Below the pieces are notes generated by a model. It was not told the origin of the DNA. It searched no databases and saw nothing but the letters and a program-made list of their open reading frames with translations. 24,325 nucleotides of DNA from UBA3941 sp035647175 (lineage in GTDB: Bacteria > Bacillota > Clostridia > Caldicoprobacterales > UBA3941), in the NCBI GenBank assembly GCA_035647175.1, contig DASRNX010000136.1, positions 1-24,325 of the forward strand, given 5' to 3'. Each line of letters opens with the position of its first letter. The stretch's first letter is position 1. Below are positions 15,475-23,178 of the stretch, piece after piece. The position numbers were made by a program, and so were the translations under genes.

Positions 15475-17172
15475 ATGTGGGGGTTTAACGGGAAATTAAA
15501 AAGGTCCATGGGAGGATATACTAGACTTGGAATCTTAGTTATTATACTTGGGATTCTGATTGCTACTATTCTCCTGTTTGGCGCGGCCAAATTTACCGAG
15601 GACAGATCCTTTTTTATACTATCCCCAAACACATTTTTAGCACTGCACATACTCTTAGAATTCATGGCTATAGTAATGGCCTTTTGCATTTTTGCCATCA
15701 CTTATTACACTTCCGGGGAGACAAAATCCCTGTCAATGATCATTATAGCATGTGTTTTCTTGGCAACAGCGCCTTTAGATGCCTTGCACACCTTTACCTA
15801 CAAAGGAATGCCGCTTTTTATAGTCACGCCTTCAGCCAATACCGCTACGCTCCTATGGATAGCCTCCAGATTCATAATGTCTACGGGCCTCCTCTTGGCA
15901 AGCCTTATTCCTGAGGATAGGGGGACGAAGGGGGACCAAAGCCCTTATGTCGCGATTACCATTGGATTGATAGGACTGTTAATGGGATTGGTGTTATACA
16001 GACCCGGTCTGTTTCCTCCTATGTATACAGAAGGGAGCGGGCTGACACCCCTAAAGATAGGCCTTGAATACCTTATAACGGGGATGCTGCTTGTTACGGC
16101 AATGGTCTATTACGGGAAATTCAGCAGAAGCCATGGGGATAGGGAGTATTTTCTCTTAGCCATTGGATTTTTTATAAGCGGGTTAGGGGAATTAGCCTTT
16201 ACCCTATATAGCGATGTATACGATACCTACAACTTATTGGGACATATGTATAAGTTTCTGGCCCGCTATCTACTCTTTCGTTCTCTGTTCGTTATAAATA
16301 TCAAAAAGCCCTACAGAAATCTTTGGGAGGCAGAAAAGAAATTAAACAACTATGTCGACGATCTGGAAGAATCGGTAACCCAAAGGACTATGGAGATAAG
16401 AAGGGCCAATGAAAAGCTCCTCAAGAATTTAAAGGATGCAAAGCATATTCAAAGGGCTTTGATGACCACAGAATTTCCCAAAATATCGGGAATGGAATTT
16501 GCGGCGAAATACCTTCCCTGTGAACAGGTGGGCGGGGACTTTTATAACATATTCAAATTGGATGAACATAATGTCGGTATTGTAATAGGGGATGTGGCGG
16601 GGCATGGAGTATCCGCCGCCATGGTCAATGTTTTTATCAATCAGAACATGAGGTTCAGGGTGGATTATGACGAACAAAGATACCGCATTTTAACCCCGCG
16701 CGGGGTATTGATGAACTTATATCATGTCTATAATAATATGTCCTTTCCGGATGAAATGTATGTTGTGCTGTTTTACGGTATCTACAATACGGTAACAGGT
16801 AAGCTGTCCTACTCCTCTGCAGGAATGAATACCTATCCGCTGATCCTGAGTGCAAAGGGTGAGATATCCCATATTAAGCTGGATGGCTTCCCCATATGCA
16901 AGTTCGGTAAGTTCTTCAGGCCGGACTATGAGACCAAGACATTACAGCTATCATCCGGTGATACTCTGATTTTCTACAGCGATGGCTTAGGGGAGATCGA
17001 TCGAAAACAGCCCGATATCCTATCATCGGAGAATATTATGGAATATTTAAGGGGGATGAGGCATTACTCAGCCCGGGAAGTTTGCCAAGGTTTATTTGAC
17101 GCTTATCATGCCCTCCTGGCGGATAACGAAATGTTGGATGATGTAACCATACTGGTTATCAAAACACCATAA
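15475..17172 (+). CDS. MASE3 sensor fused to PP2C (SpoIIE/RsbU-type) phosphatase
   Basis: A 565-residue membrane signalling protein. Residues ~15-285 form about eight membrane helices of the MASE3 type (APLDALHTFTYKGMPLF is the signature). A coiled coil follows (~288-330, WEAEKKLNNYVDDLEESV). The C-terminal PP2C domain (~335-563) keeps its metal ligands: VGGDFYNIF, IGDVAGHGVSAAM, FYSDGLGEID and DDVTILV. Such domains dephosphorylate serine on anti-sigma antagonists, so the protein probably switches a sigma-factor partner system in response to a signal in the membrane. No anti-sigma or antagonist gene is nearby. ATG 15475 follows GAAGGG; a second ATG 12 codons in is possible. A two-way terminator ends the gene. 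Confidence 0.88.
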   Translation: MWGFNGKLKRSMGGYTRLGILVIILGILIATILLFGAAKFTEDRSFFILSPNTFLALHILLEFMAIVMAFCIFAITYYTSGETKSLSMIIIACVFLATAPLDALHTFTYKGMPLFIVTPSANTATLLWIASRFIMSTGLLLASLIPEDRGTKGDQSPYVAITIGLIGLLMGLVLYRPGLFPPMYTEGSGLTPLKIGLEYLITGMLLVTAMVYYGKFSRSHGDREYFLLAIGFFISGLGELAFTLYSDVYDTYNLLGHMYKFLARYLLFRSLFVINIKKPYRNLWEAEKKLNNYVDDLEESVTQRTMEIRRANEKLLKNLKDAKHIQRALMTTEFPKISGMEFAAKYLPCEQVGGDFYNIFKLDEHNVGIVIGDVAGHGVSAAMVNVFINQNMRFRVDYDEQRYRILTPRGVLMNLYHVYNNMSFPDEMYVVLFYGIYNTVTGKLSYSSAGMNTYPLILSAKGEISHIKLDGFPICKFGKFFRPDYETKTLQLSSGDTLIFYSDGLGEIDRKQPDILSSENIMEYLRGMRHYSAREVCQGLFDAYHALLADNEMLDDVTILVIKTP

Positions 17173-17194
17173 AGCGAACTGTTTTATATAAAAC

Positions 17195-17230
17195 GGTGCC
17201 GGTTGATGGATTTCAATCGGCACCATTTTT
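17195..17230. terminator. Bidirectional terminator between convergent genes
   Basis: A 12-bp stem with one G-U pair joins 17195-17206 (GGTGCCGGTTGA) and 17213-17224 (TCAATCGGCACC) around a 6-base loop. ATTTTT follows on the + strand. On the - strand the stem is followed by GTTTTAT. It covers the end of the - strand gene at 17213. The perfect palindrome GTTTTATATAAAAC lies just before it at 17181-17194. Confidence 0.87.
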
Positions 17231-18202
17231 ATCGGAAGAATCCTTGGACAATAATTGTGCCATATTCATTATAAGCTCCAGGGATTTTGCTTGGTCCGGA
17301 TTTAATACGCTCTTAAAGGCTTTGGATATGTTTTCGACCTTTTCATCCCTTTCTTTTGTCGCATCCCGGGTTGCCCCGGAATCATCGAAGGATTGTCCCT
17401 GCTCTTTCCCATCCACGGCCCCTGCTCCATCCATAACACGCGAGGAATCCTGTATGGAAGGTGTAATTTGTTGGGCCAGCTCTATGGTGCCTACGAGCCT
17501 AAGAACGTTGCTGACCTGATCAATGTATTGCAGTTGTTCCGCCGGGGCCAATATCTTGAGAATATCAATCATTTCCATTGCTCTGGATATTTTATCGGCG
17601 GCGGAATCCTGTGCTTTTATGCTATTTCGTTCCTTAAACCTTTCTATGCTGTCCACCAGTTTTTCTAAAGTATTATTTACATGGAGTATTCTGTTGATCT
17701 GGGTCTGGTTTTCCAAAGAAATATGCGGTTGTAACGCTTTTATAATCCCGACAGCTCTTTCCTTGTAGCTTGTAATGGGCTTTGATGCACCGGATATACG
17801 CGGTGTTTGGTATGTACCGTCTATCAGGCCTTGGAGATTGGCCTTTGTTTTGGCCAAGCCCACAATAAAGTTTATACCGTCCTGATGTTTTGGGTCCAGA
17901 TACGGATAGATAGAAGTCAAAATATCAACAACCGTATCCGATCCGTCAGCTTGGCTTTCCTCGCTGTTATACAGTCGAATCGAATCGGATCTGGCTCTCT
18001 GTATGTAGGGAGAGACCAGTAGAATGAGTAATATAATGGGTAGCGGATTTGCTTGAGCCGGCGGAGCATAGGTGAATCCCGGGGGCATCTTTTTTTGAGT
18101 TCCGGATCTTTTATCTGCATCTTTGGGCAAGTCTATTGTGTTGCCGGGGTTTATTTTCGGGTTTATGTTGCTGCTATAACGTAGGGGGATATAGCGGTCC
18201 AT
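17213..18202 (-). CDS. Unknown protein with degenerate helical repeats
   Basis: A 329-residue protein I cannot assign. The N-terminus is proline-rich (PPGFTYAPPAQANPLP) and runs into a short hydrophobic stretch at 51-67 that may anchor it. Four weak repeats of ~28-36 residues follow, at about 91-126, 150-185, 208-245 and 293-318. Each has a pattern like I-x3-L-x-P with a Gln a few residues later and then I/L-rich helix, for example IIKALQPHISLENQ. A charged, low-complexity linker (255-290) lies before the last. ATG 18202 follows GGAGG. The divergent gene at 18393 ends in a similar unit. A spore or envelope role is only a guess. Confidence 0.72.
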   Translation of the reverse strand: MDRYIPLRYSSNINPKINPGNTIDLPKDADKRSGTQKKMPPGFTYAPPAQANPLPIILLILLVSPYIQRARSDSIRLYNSEESQADGSDTVVDILTSIYPYLDPKHQDGINFIVGLAKTKANLQGLIDGTYQTPRISGASKPITSYKERAVGIIKALQPHISLENQTQINRILHVNNTLEKLVDSIERFKERNSIKAQDSAADKISRAMEMIDILKILAPAEQLQYIDQVSNVLRLVGTIELAQQITPSIQDSSRVMDGAGAVDGKEQGQSFDDSGATRDATKERDEKVENISKAFKSVLNPDQAKSLELIMNMAQLLSKDSSDKNGAD

Positions 18203-18392
18203 AGGACACCTCCTTGATTATAGGGTAATGGTCTCTATTAAAAGCATACTATTTACATCTATGCCCATCATCCATGGTTCTATGTACCATATTATGCTAT
18301 AGGCAAGAAAATGTGCGTTTAGGGTATCATTGAATATTTTGATGAATAGGATGATAAGTAGAGATTATAATTTGGTGAAAGGCGGAATTAAG

Positions 18393-18611
18393 ATGGATAT
18401 AAATAAGGATAGTTTAGAAACAATGGCCGGTCTCTTCGGCAACCTGGAGGGGAAGTCAGAGGATGAAATGATTTCCGAGTTGGCCCGAATGATTAGGGCA
18501 GGCCAGGGCGGAATAACAGTGGACAAAGCTAGGCAGATGATTCAGACTATTCTCCCCATGACGGACAGCAATCAGAAGAGAAAGCTGGAAAAACTGTTGA
18601 GAATCCTTTAG
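18393..18611 (+). CDS. Small unknown protein (72 aa) with one related helical unit
   Basis: I do not know its function. The first half is acidic (MDINKDSLETMAGLFGNLEG, KSEDEMISEL). The last 28 residues (ARQMIQTILPMTDSNQKRKL and on) match the repeat pattern of the divergent neighbour. ATG 18393 is chosen because AAAGGCGG (18378-18385) precedes it by 7 bases; an upstream in-frame ATG at 18330 has no such site. It ends at a terminator shared with the cysteine desulfurase gene. The 190 bases between it and its neighbour should hold both promoters. Confidence 0.7.
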   Translation: MDINKDSLETMAGLFGNLEGKSEDEMISELARMIRAGQGGITVDKARQMIQTILPMTDSNQKRKLEKLLRIL

Positions 18612-18616
18612 CCATT

Positions 18617-18654
18617 AAAGCCCGCCAGCCTATATGCTGCGGGTTTTAATTTTA
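18617..18654. terminator. Bidirectional terminator between convergent genes
   Basis: Bases 18617-18629 pair with 18636-18647 (12 pairs, one bulged C at 18625, one G-T) around CTATAT, followed by AATTTT. The stem overlaps the last codons of the - strand cysteine desulfurase gene. It is better on the + strand than on the - strand. Confidence 0.8.
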
Positions 18655-19793
18655 TAGCTTATCTCGCCTAAAGCCTTCACACATGCCTTTACCTCATCCA
18701 GGGTGTTAAACTCTCCGGGGCTTAATCTGACGGTGCCCTGTTCCTTAGTGCCTATGGTCTCGTGGGCAAGGGGGGCACAATGCAGGCTTCCCCTGGCTGC
18801 TATACCATAATCGGCATTTAATATATTTACTATCTCTCTGGAATCCCTGTCCCATACATTGATAGATACGATACCCGATCTATGCTTCATATCTTTAGGG
18901 CCGTAGACTTTAATACCCCTTATCTGCCATAGGGCATTGACCAGCAGCTTTTCCATATTAGCCACATGATCCAGCGCCCTGTCCTGGCTATTACCCAGGA
19001 TATATCCGATACCGGCCCCAAGACCCGCAATCCCCGGCGTGTTCAGTGTTCCCGATTCGTAGCGATCGGGTAAAAACATGGGTTGATATACGCTCTCCGA
19101 TTGGCTGCCGGTTCCGCCCTCGCGGATTTGCTTCAGCGCGATTCCCTCCTTTACATAAAGCACCCCTGTCCCTTGGGGCCCCAGCAGCCCCTTATGTCCG
19201 GGCATTGCCACCAAATCAACGGATAACTTTGATACATCAATCGGTACGAGGCCGGCTGTCTGTGCCGCATCCAGTAGGAAGTATACACCGGAAGCTTCGG
19301 CAATTTTCCCGATGGCCTCGATGGGCATCAGGGTACCCGTTACATTGGAAGCATGGGTGGAGATAATTAAGCGCGTATTACTCCGGATATTCTTTTTGAT
19401 ATCATCAGGGTCTATGAGCCCTTCGGAGTCTGCAGGGACGACTGTGGTTTCAACCCCCAGATCGGCCAGATGCATCAGAGGTCTAATTACGGAGTTATGC
19501 TCCATTGAAGTGGTGATTACATGGTCAGATTTATTCAATATACCTTTGATAGCCAGATTCAAGCTATCCGTGGCGTTATATGTAAATATCATTCTGAAGG
19601 GGTCTCCGGCGTTAAATAGTTGGCAGAGCATCTCCCTGGTATAGAGAAGGATGTTTGCCGCTTCTACGGCCATGTTATGGCTGGAGCGGCCGGGGTTGGC
19701 ACCATAGTACTTCATGGTCTTCATAACAGCATTGTATACAACATCCGGCTTGGGCCAGGTCGTGGCGGCATTATCCATATAGATCATTTCCAT
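18630..19793 (-). CDS. Cysteine desulfurase-family protein (class V aminotransferase, TIGR01977-like)
   Basis: A 387-residue pyridoxal-phosphate enzyme. IYMDNAATTWPKP opens it, H100 (MEHN) and D175 (LLDAAQTAG) contact the cofactor, K201 in MPGHKGLLGPQGTG is the Schiff-base lysine, and C339 in GSLHCAPLAH is the likely catalytic cysteine. The family takes sulfur (or selenium) from cysteine or selenocysteine. ATG 19793 is chosen over an ORF starting at 19895, since GGGGGA precedes it and the extra N-terminus is unlike the family. A DUF3343 gene lies divergently 274 bases away, a known pairing. No scaffold protein (IscU/SufU) is present, so it may supply a special pathway rather than general Fe-S assembly. 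Confidence 0.88.
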   Translation of the reverse strand: MEMIYMDNAATTWPKPDVVYNAVMKTMKYYGANPGRSSHNMAVEAANILLYTREMLCQLFNAGDPFRMIFTYNATDSLNLAIKGILNKSDHVITTSMEHNSVIRPLMHLADLGVETTVVPADSEGLIDPDDIKKNIRSNTRLIISTHASNVTGTLMPIEAIGKIAEASGVYFLLDAAQTAGLVPIDVSKLSVDLVAMPGHKGLLGPQGTGVLYVKEGIALKQIREGGTGSQSESVYQPMFLPDRYESGTLNTPGIAGLGAGIGYILGNSQDRALDHVANMEKLLVNALWQIRGIKVYGPKDMKHRSGIVSINVWDRDSREIVNILNADYGIAARGSLHCAPLAHETIGTKEQGTVRLSPGEFNTLDEVKACVKALGEISYKIKTRSI

Positions 19794-19924
19794 CTTTCCA
19801 TCCCCCAGTGTAACAAAAATTAAATACATAAATATATTGCTAATAGGGCTGCTCCATCCCAAAGGGGTACCACGATTAAACCCTATATACGGCACAGTAT
19901 TGTAGCGATTCGACTCTTTCCTGT

Positions 19925-19939
19925 AGAATATATTATTCT
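19925..19939 (+). repeat. Short inverted repeat in the divergent promoter region
   Basis: AGAATA and TATTCT are perfect inverted repeats around TAT. The site lies midway between the divergent cysteine desulfurase and DUF3343 genes, where a shared regulator could bind. It is short and AT-rich and may be chance. Confidence 0.3.
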
Positions 19940-20067
19940 GCGGTTATGCTTGCCCTGTAGGTGCTGTATTTATAACGGGTATAGCTAATATTTCTGACAG
20001 ACAGCGGCCTAAGCCAACAACTAAAATGTTAAGAAAATAAATAGGTCATTACGTTAGGGGGTAACAC

Positions 20068-20343
20068 ATGCCAGCAGTCGAAGAATTTAATTTTATATCC
20101 TTTAATTCCCGGCAACATGCACTCTACTTTGATCAGCTACTGAGAAATGCCGGGTACGATTCCCAAATTATCTCCACACCTAAAGGTGTATCCCTGGGCT
20201 GTGGGCTATCCCTTAGATTTTCGCCTAATTTAACCGGTGCGATTATAGATATTTACAGGCGTAACCAGATACCTATAATTGGTTTCTATTCAATCAGGCG
20301 GATGGGAAGCTATAGCCAGCTACGGAGGATACCGACATACTGA
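20068..20343 (+). CDS. DUF3343 protein, putative Se/S carrier
   Basis: A 91-residue protein of the DUF3343 type. The pattern is an N-terminal strand and helix (FISFNSRQHALYFDQLLRNAG), then a strand (SQIISTPKGVSLGCGLSLRF) with the conserved C45 in GCG, and a second helix. The family often lies beside TIGR01977-type cysteine desulfurases and is proposed to carry sulfur or selenium on the cysteine; that role is inferred. ATG 20068 follows TTAGGGGG. It ends 6 bases before the convergent next gene. The last ~20 residues are basic and tyrosine-rich, which I do not recall as a feature of the family. Confidence 0.8.
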   Translation: MPAVEEFNFISFNSRQHALYFDQLLRNAGYDSQIISTPKGVSLGCGLSLRFSPNLTGAIIDIYRRNQIPIIGFYSIRRMGSYSQLRRIPTY

Positions 20344-20349
20344 AACACC

Positions 20350-21207
20350 CTAGTGCAGCATAGACCCAAAAAGTCTTTTTAACGGGCCCTTGTTCTGCAT
20401 CTTCCTAATCTTTATTTTGAAGTCATCCAATTCTTCCAGTATGAGCTCCCAACGGCGTTTGGTCTCCATAGAACGCCTATGGAGCTCATCGGTCTCCCTT
20501 GCTATGGAGAGGTGGTCTCTGTAGACAGCCTGGGCTTTGTTAATCCATTCTAGGGCATCTTCATATATACTAGGCTCGGGCGAAAAATTATCGCCTATAT
20601 CAGCCCCGGCGTATGGATTATTCGGGAGCGCTAGCCACTTTTGAAGGTCTGTGTGATATTTTACATGGAGCACCTTGGATATGCTTCCGGAGACCTCCCT
20701 GTAGGATAGATGGATGCTGTTATCGTAAATCCTATAGCTGTATGGGGCCGATTCCCAGTCGTCGATAAATTCAGATATCCTTTGGTGGACCCACAGTTTC
20801 CCATCCCAGCAGTAGTGATACAGAGACCATATCTCAGCTTCCCACGGGTCGCCTACTGCGAAGATGATATGGATTCTATTATCCAGCGCGATGACGGCGG
20901 GGTATCTTATATCATATTCTTTTACGTTGTATTCGCTGAGTTTTTGCTCCGACCACCCTTTATCGTCATAGTGCATATAGGTTATACCGCCTTCCAGGGA
21001 CAGGTATATAAAATGTAAGCCGCCATGCTCGTCTACACAAACCCCGAACTCATTTTTTGCATTTTCCGATACTAGATGGGGGCCCATCCAACCCATATTT
21101 CCTTCCAGGGTCCTGTAACAAATATTATTCCGGCCATCTGAAAAGAAGTCCCACATTCTATCACCATCAAACCTTATCAACCTATGCACACTTTGATCGG
21201 AACCCAT
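20350..21207 (-). CDS. Propeller-like protein with C-terminal coiled coil, unknown function
   Basis: A 285-residue protein. The first ~200 residues hold several repeats of the form D-x-G/N-x-I/L-H-x-I/L-Y/F followed by a W-containing strand (DEHGGLHFIYLSLEGGITYM, DNRIHIIFAVGD, DNSIHLSYREVSG). This suggests a small beta-propeller of the sialidase/BNR type. Residues ~215-270 form a charged coiled coil, and the end is basic (GPLKRLFGSMLH). No signal peptide, so it is probably cytoplasmic or spore-associated. Too few blades are seen for a full propeller by itself; it may complete one as a dimer. ATG 21207 follows AAGGGGGGAG. Confidence 0.7.
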   Translation of the reverse strand: MGSDQSVHRLIRFDGDRMWDFFSDGRNNICYRTLEGNMGWMGPHLVSENAKNEFGVCVDEHGGLHFIYLSLEGGITYMHYDDKGWSEQKLSEYNVKEYDIRYPAVIALDNRIHIIFAVGDPWEAEIWSLYHYCWDGKLWVHQRISEFIDDWESAPYSYRIYDNSIHLSYREVSGSISKVLHVKYHTDLQKWLALPNNPYAGADIGDNFSPEPSIYEDALEWINKAQAVYRDHLSIARETDELHRRSMETKRRWELILEELDDFKIKIRKMQNKGPLKRLFGSMLH

Positions 21208-21639
21208 CTTTTCTCCCCCCTTTTAAGTATTTTCATAGGGATGATTGACCATTCGAAGCCTTGATATATCTTAGATGCCGCATTACATCCCTACTGATTG
21301 AGCTTCGTGGGCTAAGGGCCTAAAAAAGGCCATTCAATATCACCTTGTAATAATATGTAGATAAACAATATGGAAACTAAATTTGCCGGCATAACGATTT
21401 CAGTGACCTTGTGCAACTTCATGATGATAATTTTTACAGTTGGAGTTGTTTATCTACGGCATTCTGATATATTATTTATATAAGGCAATGTACATGTTTA
21501 TAACTAAAATATGAACTTTGACTTAGGACCGGTGCAGATTTATTGTGCCCATGTTCCGTGACAGCACAAAAAGGGGAACCCTTAAGGTAGATATCGCCGA
21601 TAATTCCCTTTAAATGATAATTAGGAGTGGATAGCTTAG
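21208..21639 (+). other. 432-base gene-free region with repeat copy A
   Basis: Between two divergent genes. It holds copy A of the dispersed repeat, a GGCCT/AGGCC hairpin with an A5 loop (21317-21331), a TTGTGC/GCACAA pair (21543-21548, 21564-21569) and a tight AAGGG/CCCTT hairpin (21571-21583). No convincing promoter pair was found for endonuclease III. Confidence 0.5.
21357..21457 (-). repeat. Dispersed ~100-base intergenic repeat, copy A
   Basis: 101 bases with perfect 12-base inverted ends: GTAGATAAACAA at 21357-21368 and TTGTTTATCTAC at 21446-21457. Outside them, partial symmetry continues (ATAATAT at 21350-21356 and ATATTATT at 21468-21475, with CCTT and AAGG beyond). On the - strand it aligns to copy C at about 72 of 99 bases. 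It includes the start of a 36-codon ORF, ATG at 21422 down to the stop at 21312. Confidence 0.78.
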
Positions 21640-22272
21640 ATGAGCAATAAAATAGGAGATATAGACAAGATACTCGAGTTGTTGGAGGAAAGGTATAGCG
21701 GCGCCGGCCCCGAGCTTCACCACAAAAACCCCTTTCAGCTGTTAATTGCAACGATTCTTTCTGCGCAATGTACGGACAGGCAGGTAAATAGGGTAACCCC
21801 CAATCTTTTTAAAAGATATCCCAAGGCGGAGGATTTGGCGGCTTTGGATCCCCAAGAATTGGAACCCCACATTAAGAGTTGCGGTTTTTATAAGACGAAG
21901 AGCAAAAATATCGTTGCAACGTGCAGGCTCATTTTGGAAAGGTTTGGCGGGGAGATCCCCAGGGATATTGAGACCCTTCAAACCCTGCCCGGCGTGGGCA
22001 GAAAAACGGCCAACGTGGTTGCCAGTAACGCCTTTGGTGTAGATGCCATCGCCGTAGATACCCATGTCTTTAGGGTCTCAAACCGATTGGGTCTGGCAAA
22101 GGCCGGCAATGTGCTGGAGACGGAAAAGCAGCTTATGGACAATATCCCCAAGGATAAGTGGACGGCGGCCCATCACTGGCTTATCCATCACGGCAGGCAG
22201 ATATGCAATGCCAGAAACCCAAAGTGTGATGTTTGTTTTCTGACTCCATATTGTCCGTACTATAACGATTAG
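21640..22272 (+). CDS. nth: Endonuclease III
   Basis: A 210-residue base-excision repair enzyme that removes oxidised pyrimidines and nicks the abasic site. The helix-hairpin-helix LPGVGRKTA carries catalytic K122, and D140 (AVDTHVFRVSNRLGL) is the second catalytic residue. The C-terminal 4Fe-4S cluster is C189-x6-C196-x2-C199-x5-C205, complete. Length matches the family. ATG 21640 follows AGGAGTGG at a slightly long spacing. It stands alone. Confidence 0.96.
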   Translation: MSNKIGDIDKILELLEERYSGAGPELHHKNPFQLLIATILSAQCTDRQVNRVTPNLFKRYPKAEDLAALDPQELEPHIKSCGFYKTKSKNIVATCRLILERFGGEIPRDIETLQTLPGVGRKTANVVASNAFGVDAIAVDTHVFRVSNRLGLAKAGNVLETEKQLMDNIPKDKWTAAHHWLIHHGRQICNARNPKCDVCFLTPYCPYYND

Positions 22273-22326
22273 ACAGCTATTCATCGCGGCGAATGTGTGG
22301 AGTATCTTATACATGATTACAGGACA

Positions 22327-22362
22327 CCCGTATCCCATAAAATTAGCTAAATGGGATGCGGG
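22327..22362 (+). repeat. 12-bp hairpin after nth
   Basis: CCCGTATCCCAT (22327-22338) pairs with ATGGGATGCGGG (22351-22362), with one G-T pair, around a 12-base loop. No T run follows on either strand, so it is not a normal terminator. GGGTGT at 22370-22375 can also pair with ACACCC at 22324-22329, giving an alternative fold. It sits between convergent genes. Confidence 0.5.
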
Positions 22363-22426
22363 CATGCCAGGGTGTATTGGGCCAAATCACATGATTTCCA
22401 TACGTGAAAGATGGGAATAGAATCAG

Positions 22427-23158
22427 TCAATTTGTAGCCTTTTTTTTTCCGATGTAGGTTTTGCCCTTGACGGGTCTATAGTAGTGGGTATCAAAGAGCT
22501 CTTCCCCAACAAGCTCATCGTCTTGAAACGTTTGCTTGAACACCCTCACCTTGTAGCCATTTCTAGATTCCGTATGGATATACTCCTCCCCCTCAAACTC
22601 TGTATACCTTGCCTCATAATCCACGATGATATCAGGTGCCGGGGCGGGTATAGTTTCATAGACTTCGGAATAGAATTCGTATCTTTGTCCCCGGGGTAGG
22701 GGCTCACCGTATATTTCGAAATACACCCGCTTGTCGGCAAAGTAGGCCCTTATGTATATTGGGCTTCCCCTGTTATTTCGAAATTTCAGATCGATTGTGG
22801 GCTCCGGCGGAGGCAAGTTTACCGTCGTATCAAGACCCATATCTATGTATGATGAGGGAAGGGAATGGCGGGTTCGTTCTATAATATCAAGCCCGGCCCT
22901 AATGGCAGTATTATAGAGTGTAGTTGAGGTTTGGGAAACGCCCCCTCCTAAAACGTCGACAAACCGCCGGTTGGAAATCATGGGAGCATACCCATAGCCC
23001 TTATCCGAGGTGCGCTTGCCAGTTACCTCGTTAAAGGATACCGTCTCCCCGGGGGATACCATTAGGCCGTTAAAGGCCAGTGCCGCAGTTATAACATTGT
23101 TTGTCCGATCTGCCGAACTCTTGGATAAATCTGTCCCAAAGGCGATTATTTTCTCCAA
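22427..23158 (-). CDS. VanW-family protein, C-terminal part (broken gene)
   Basis: This frame encodes the VanW domain: RTNNVITAALAFNGLMVSPGE, SFNEVTGKR, KGYGYAPMI, LGGGVSQTSTTLYN, ERTRHS and GLDTTV. The usual GGGxCQxSTT has serine in place of cysteine. About 120 residues of beta-rich sequence follow to the stop at 22427. The nominal start at TTG 23158 has no ribosome site, and protein homology continues upstream in this frame (AKDFDGKLEKI). It is therefore the downstream half of the gene that begins at 23847, separated by a one-base frameshift. VanW was named from vancomycin clusters, but most VanW-family proteins are not resistance genes and their role is unknown. Confidence 0.8.
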   Translation of the reverse strand: MEKIIAFGTDLSKSSADRTNNVITAALAFNGLMVSPGETVSFNEVTGKRTSDKGYGYAPMISNRRFVDVLGGGVSQTSTTLYNTAIRAGLDIIERTRHSLPSSYIDMGLDTTVNLPPPEPTIDLKFRNNRGSPIYIRAYFADKRVYFEIYGEPLPRGQRYEFYSEVYETIPAPAPDIIVDYEARYTEFEGEEYIHTESRNGYKVRVFKQTFQDDELVGEELFDTHYYRPVKGKTYIGKKKATN

Positions 23159-23178
23159 TTTACCGTCGAAATCTTTGG

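Noticed and set aside
20048..20059. ATTACGTTAGGG, also found in reverse near 13156-13167
   Set aside because: Only 12 bases with no flanking similarity; one copy overlaps a ribosome site.
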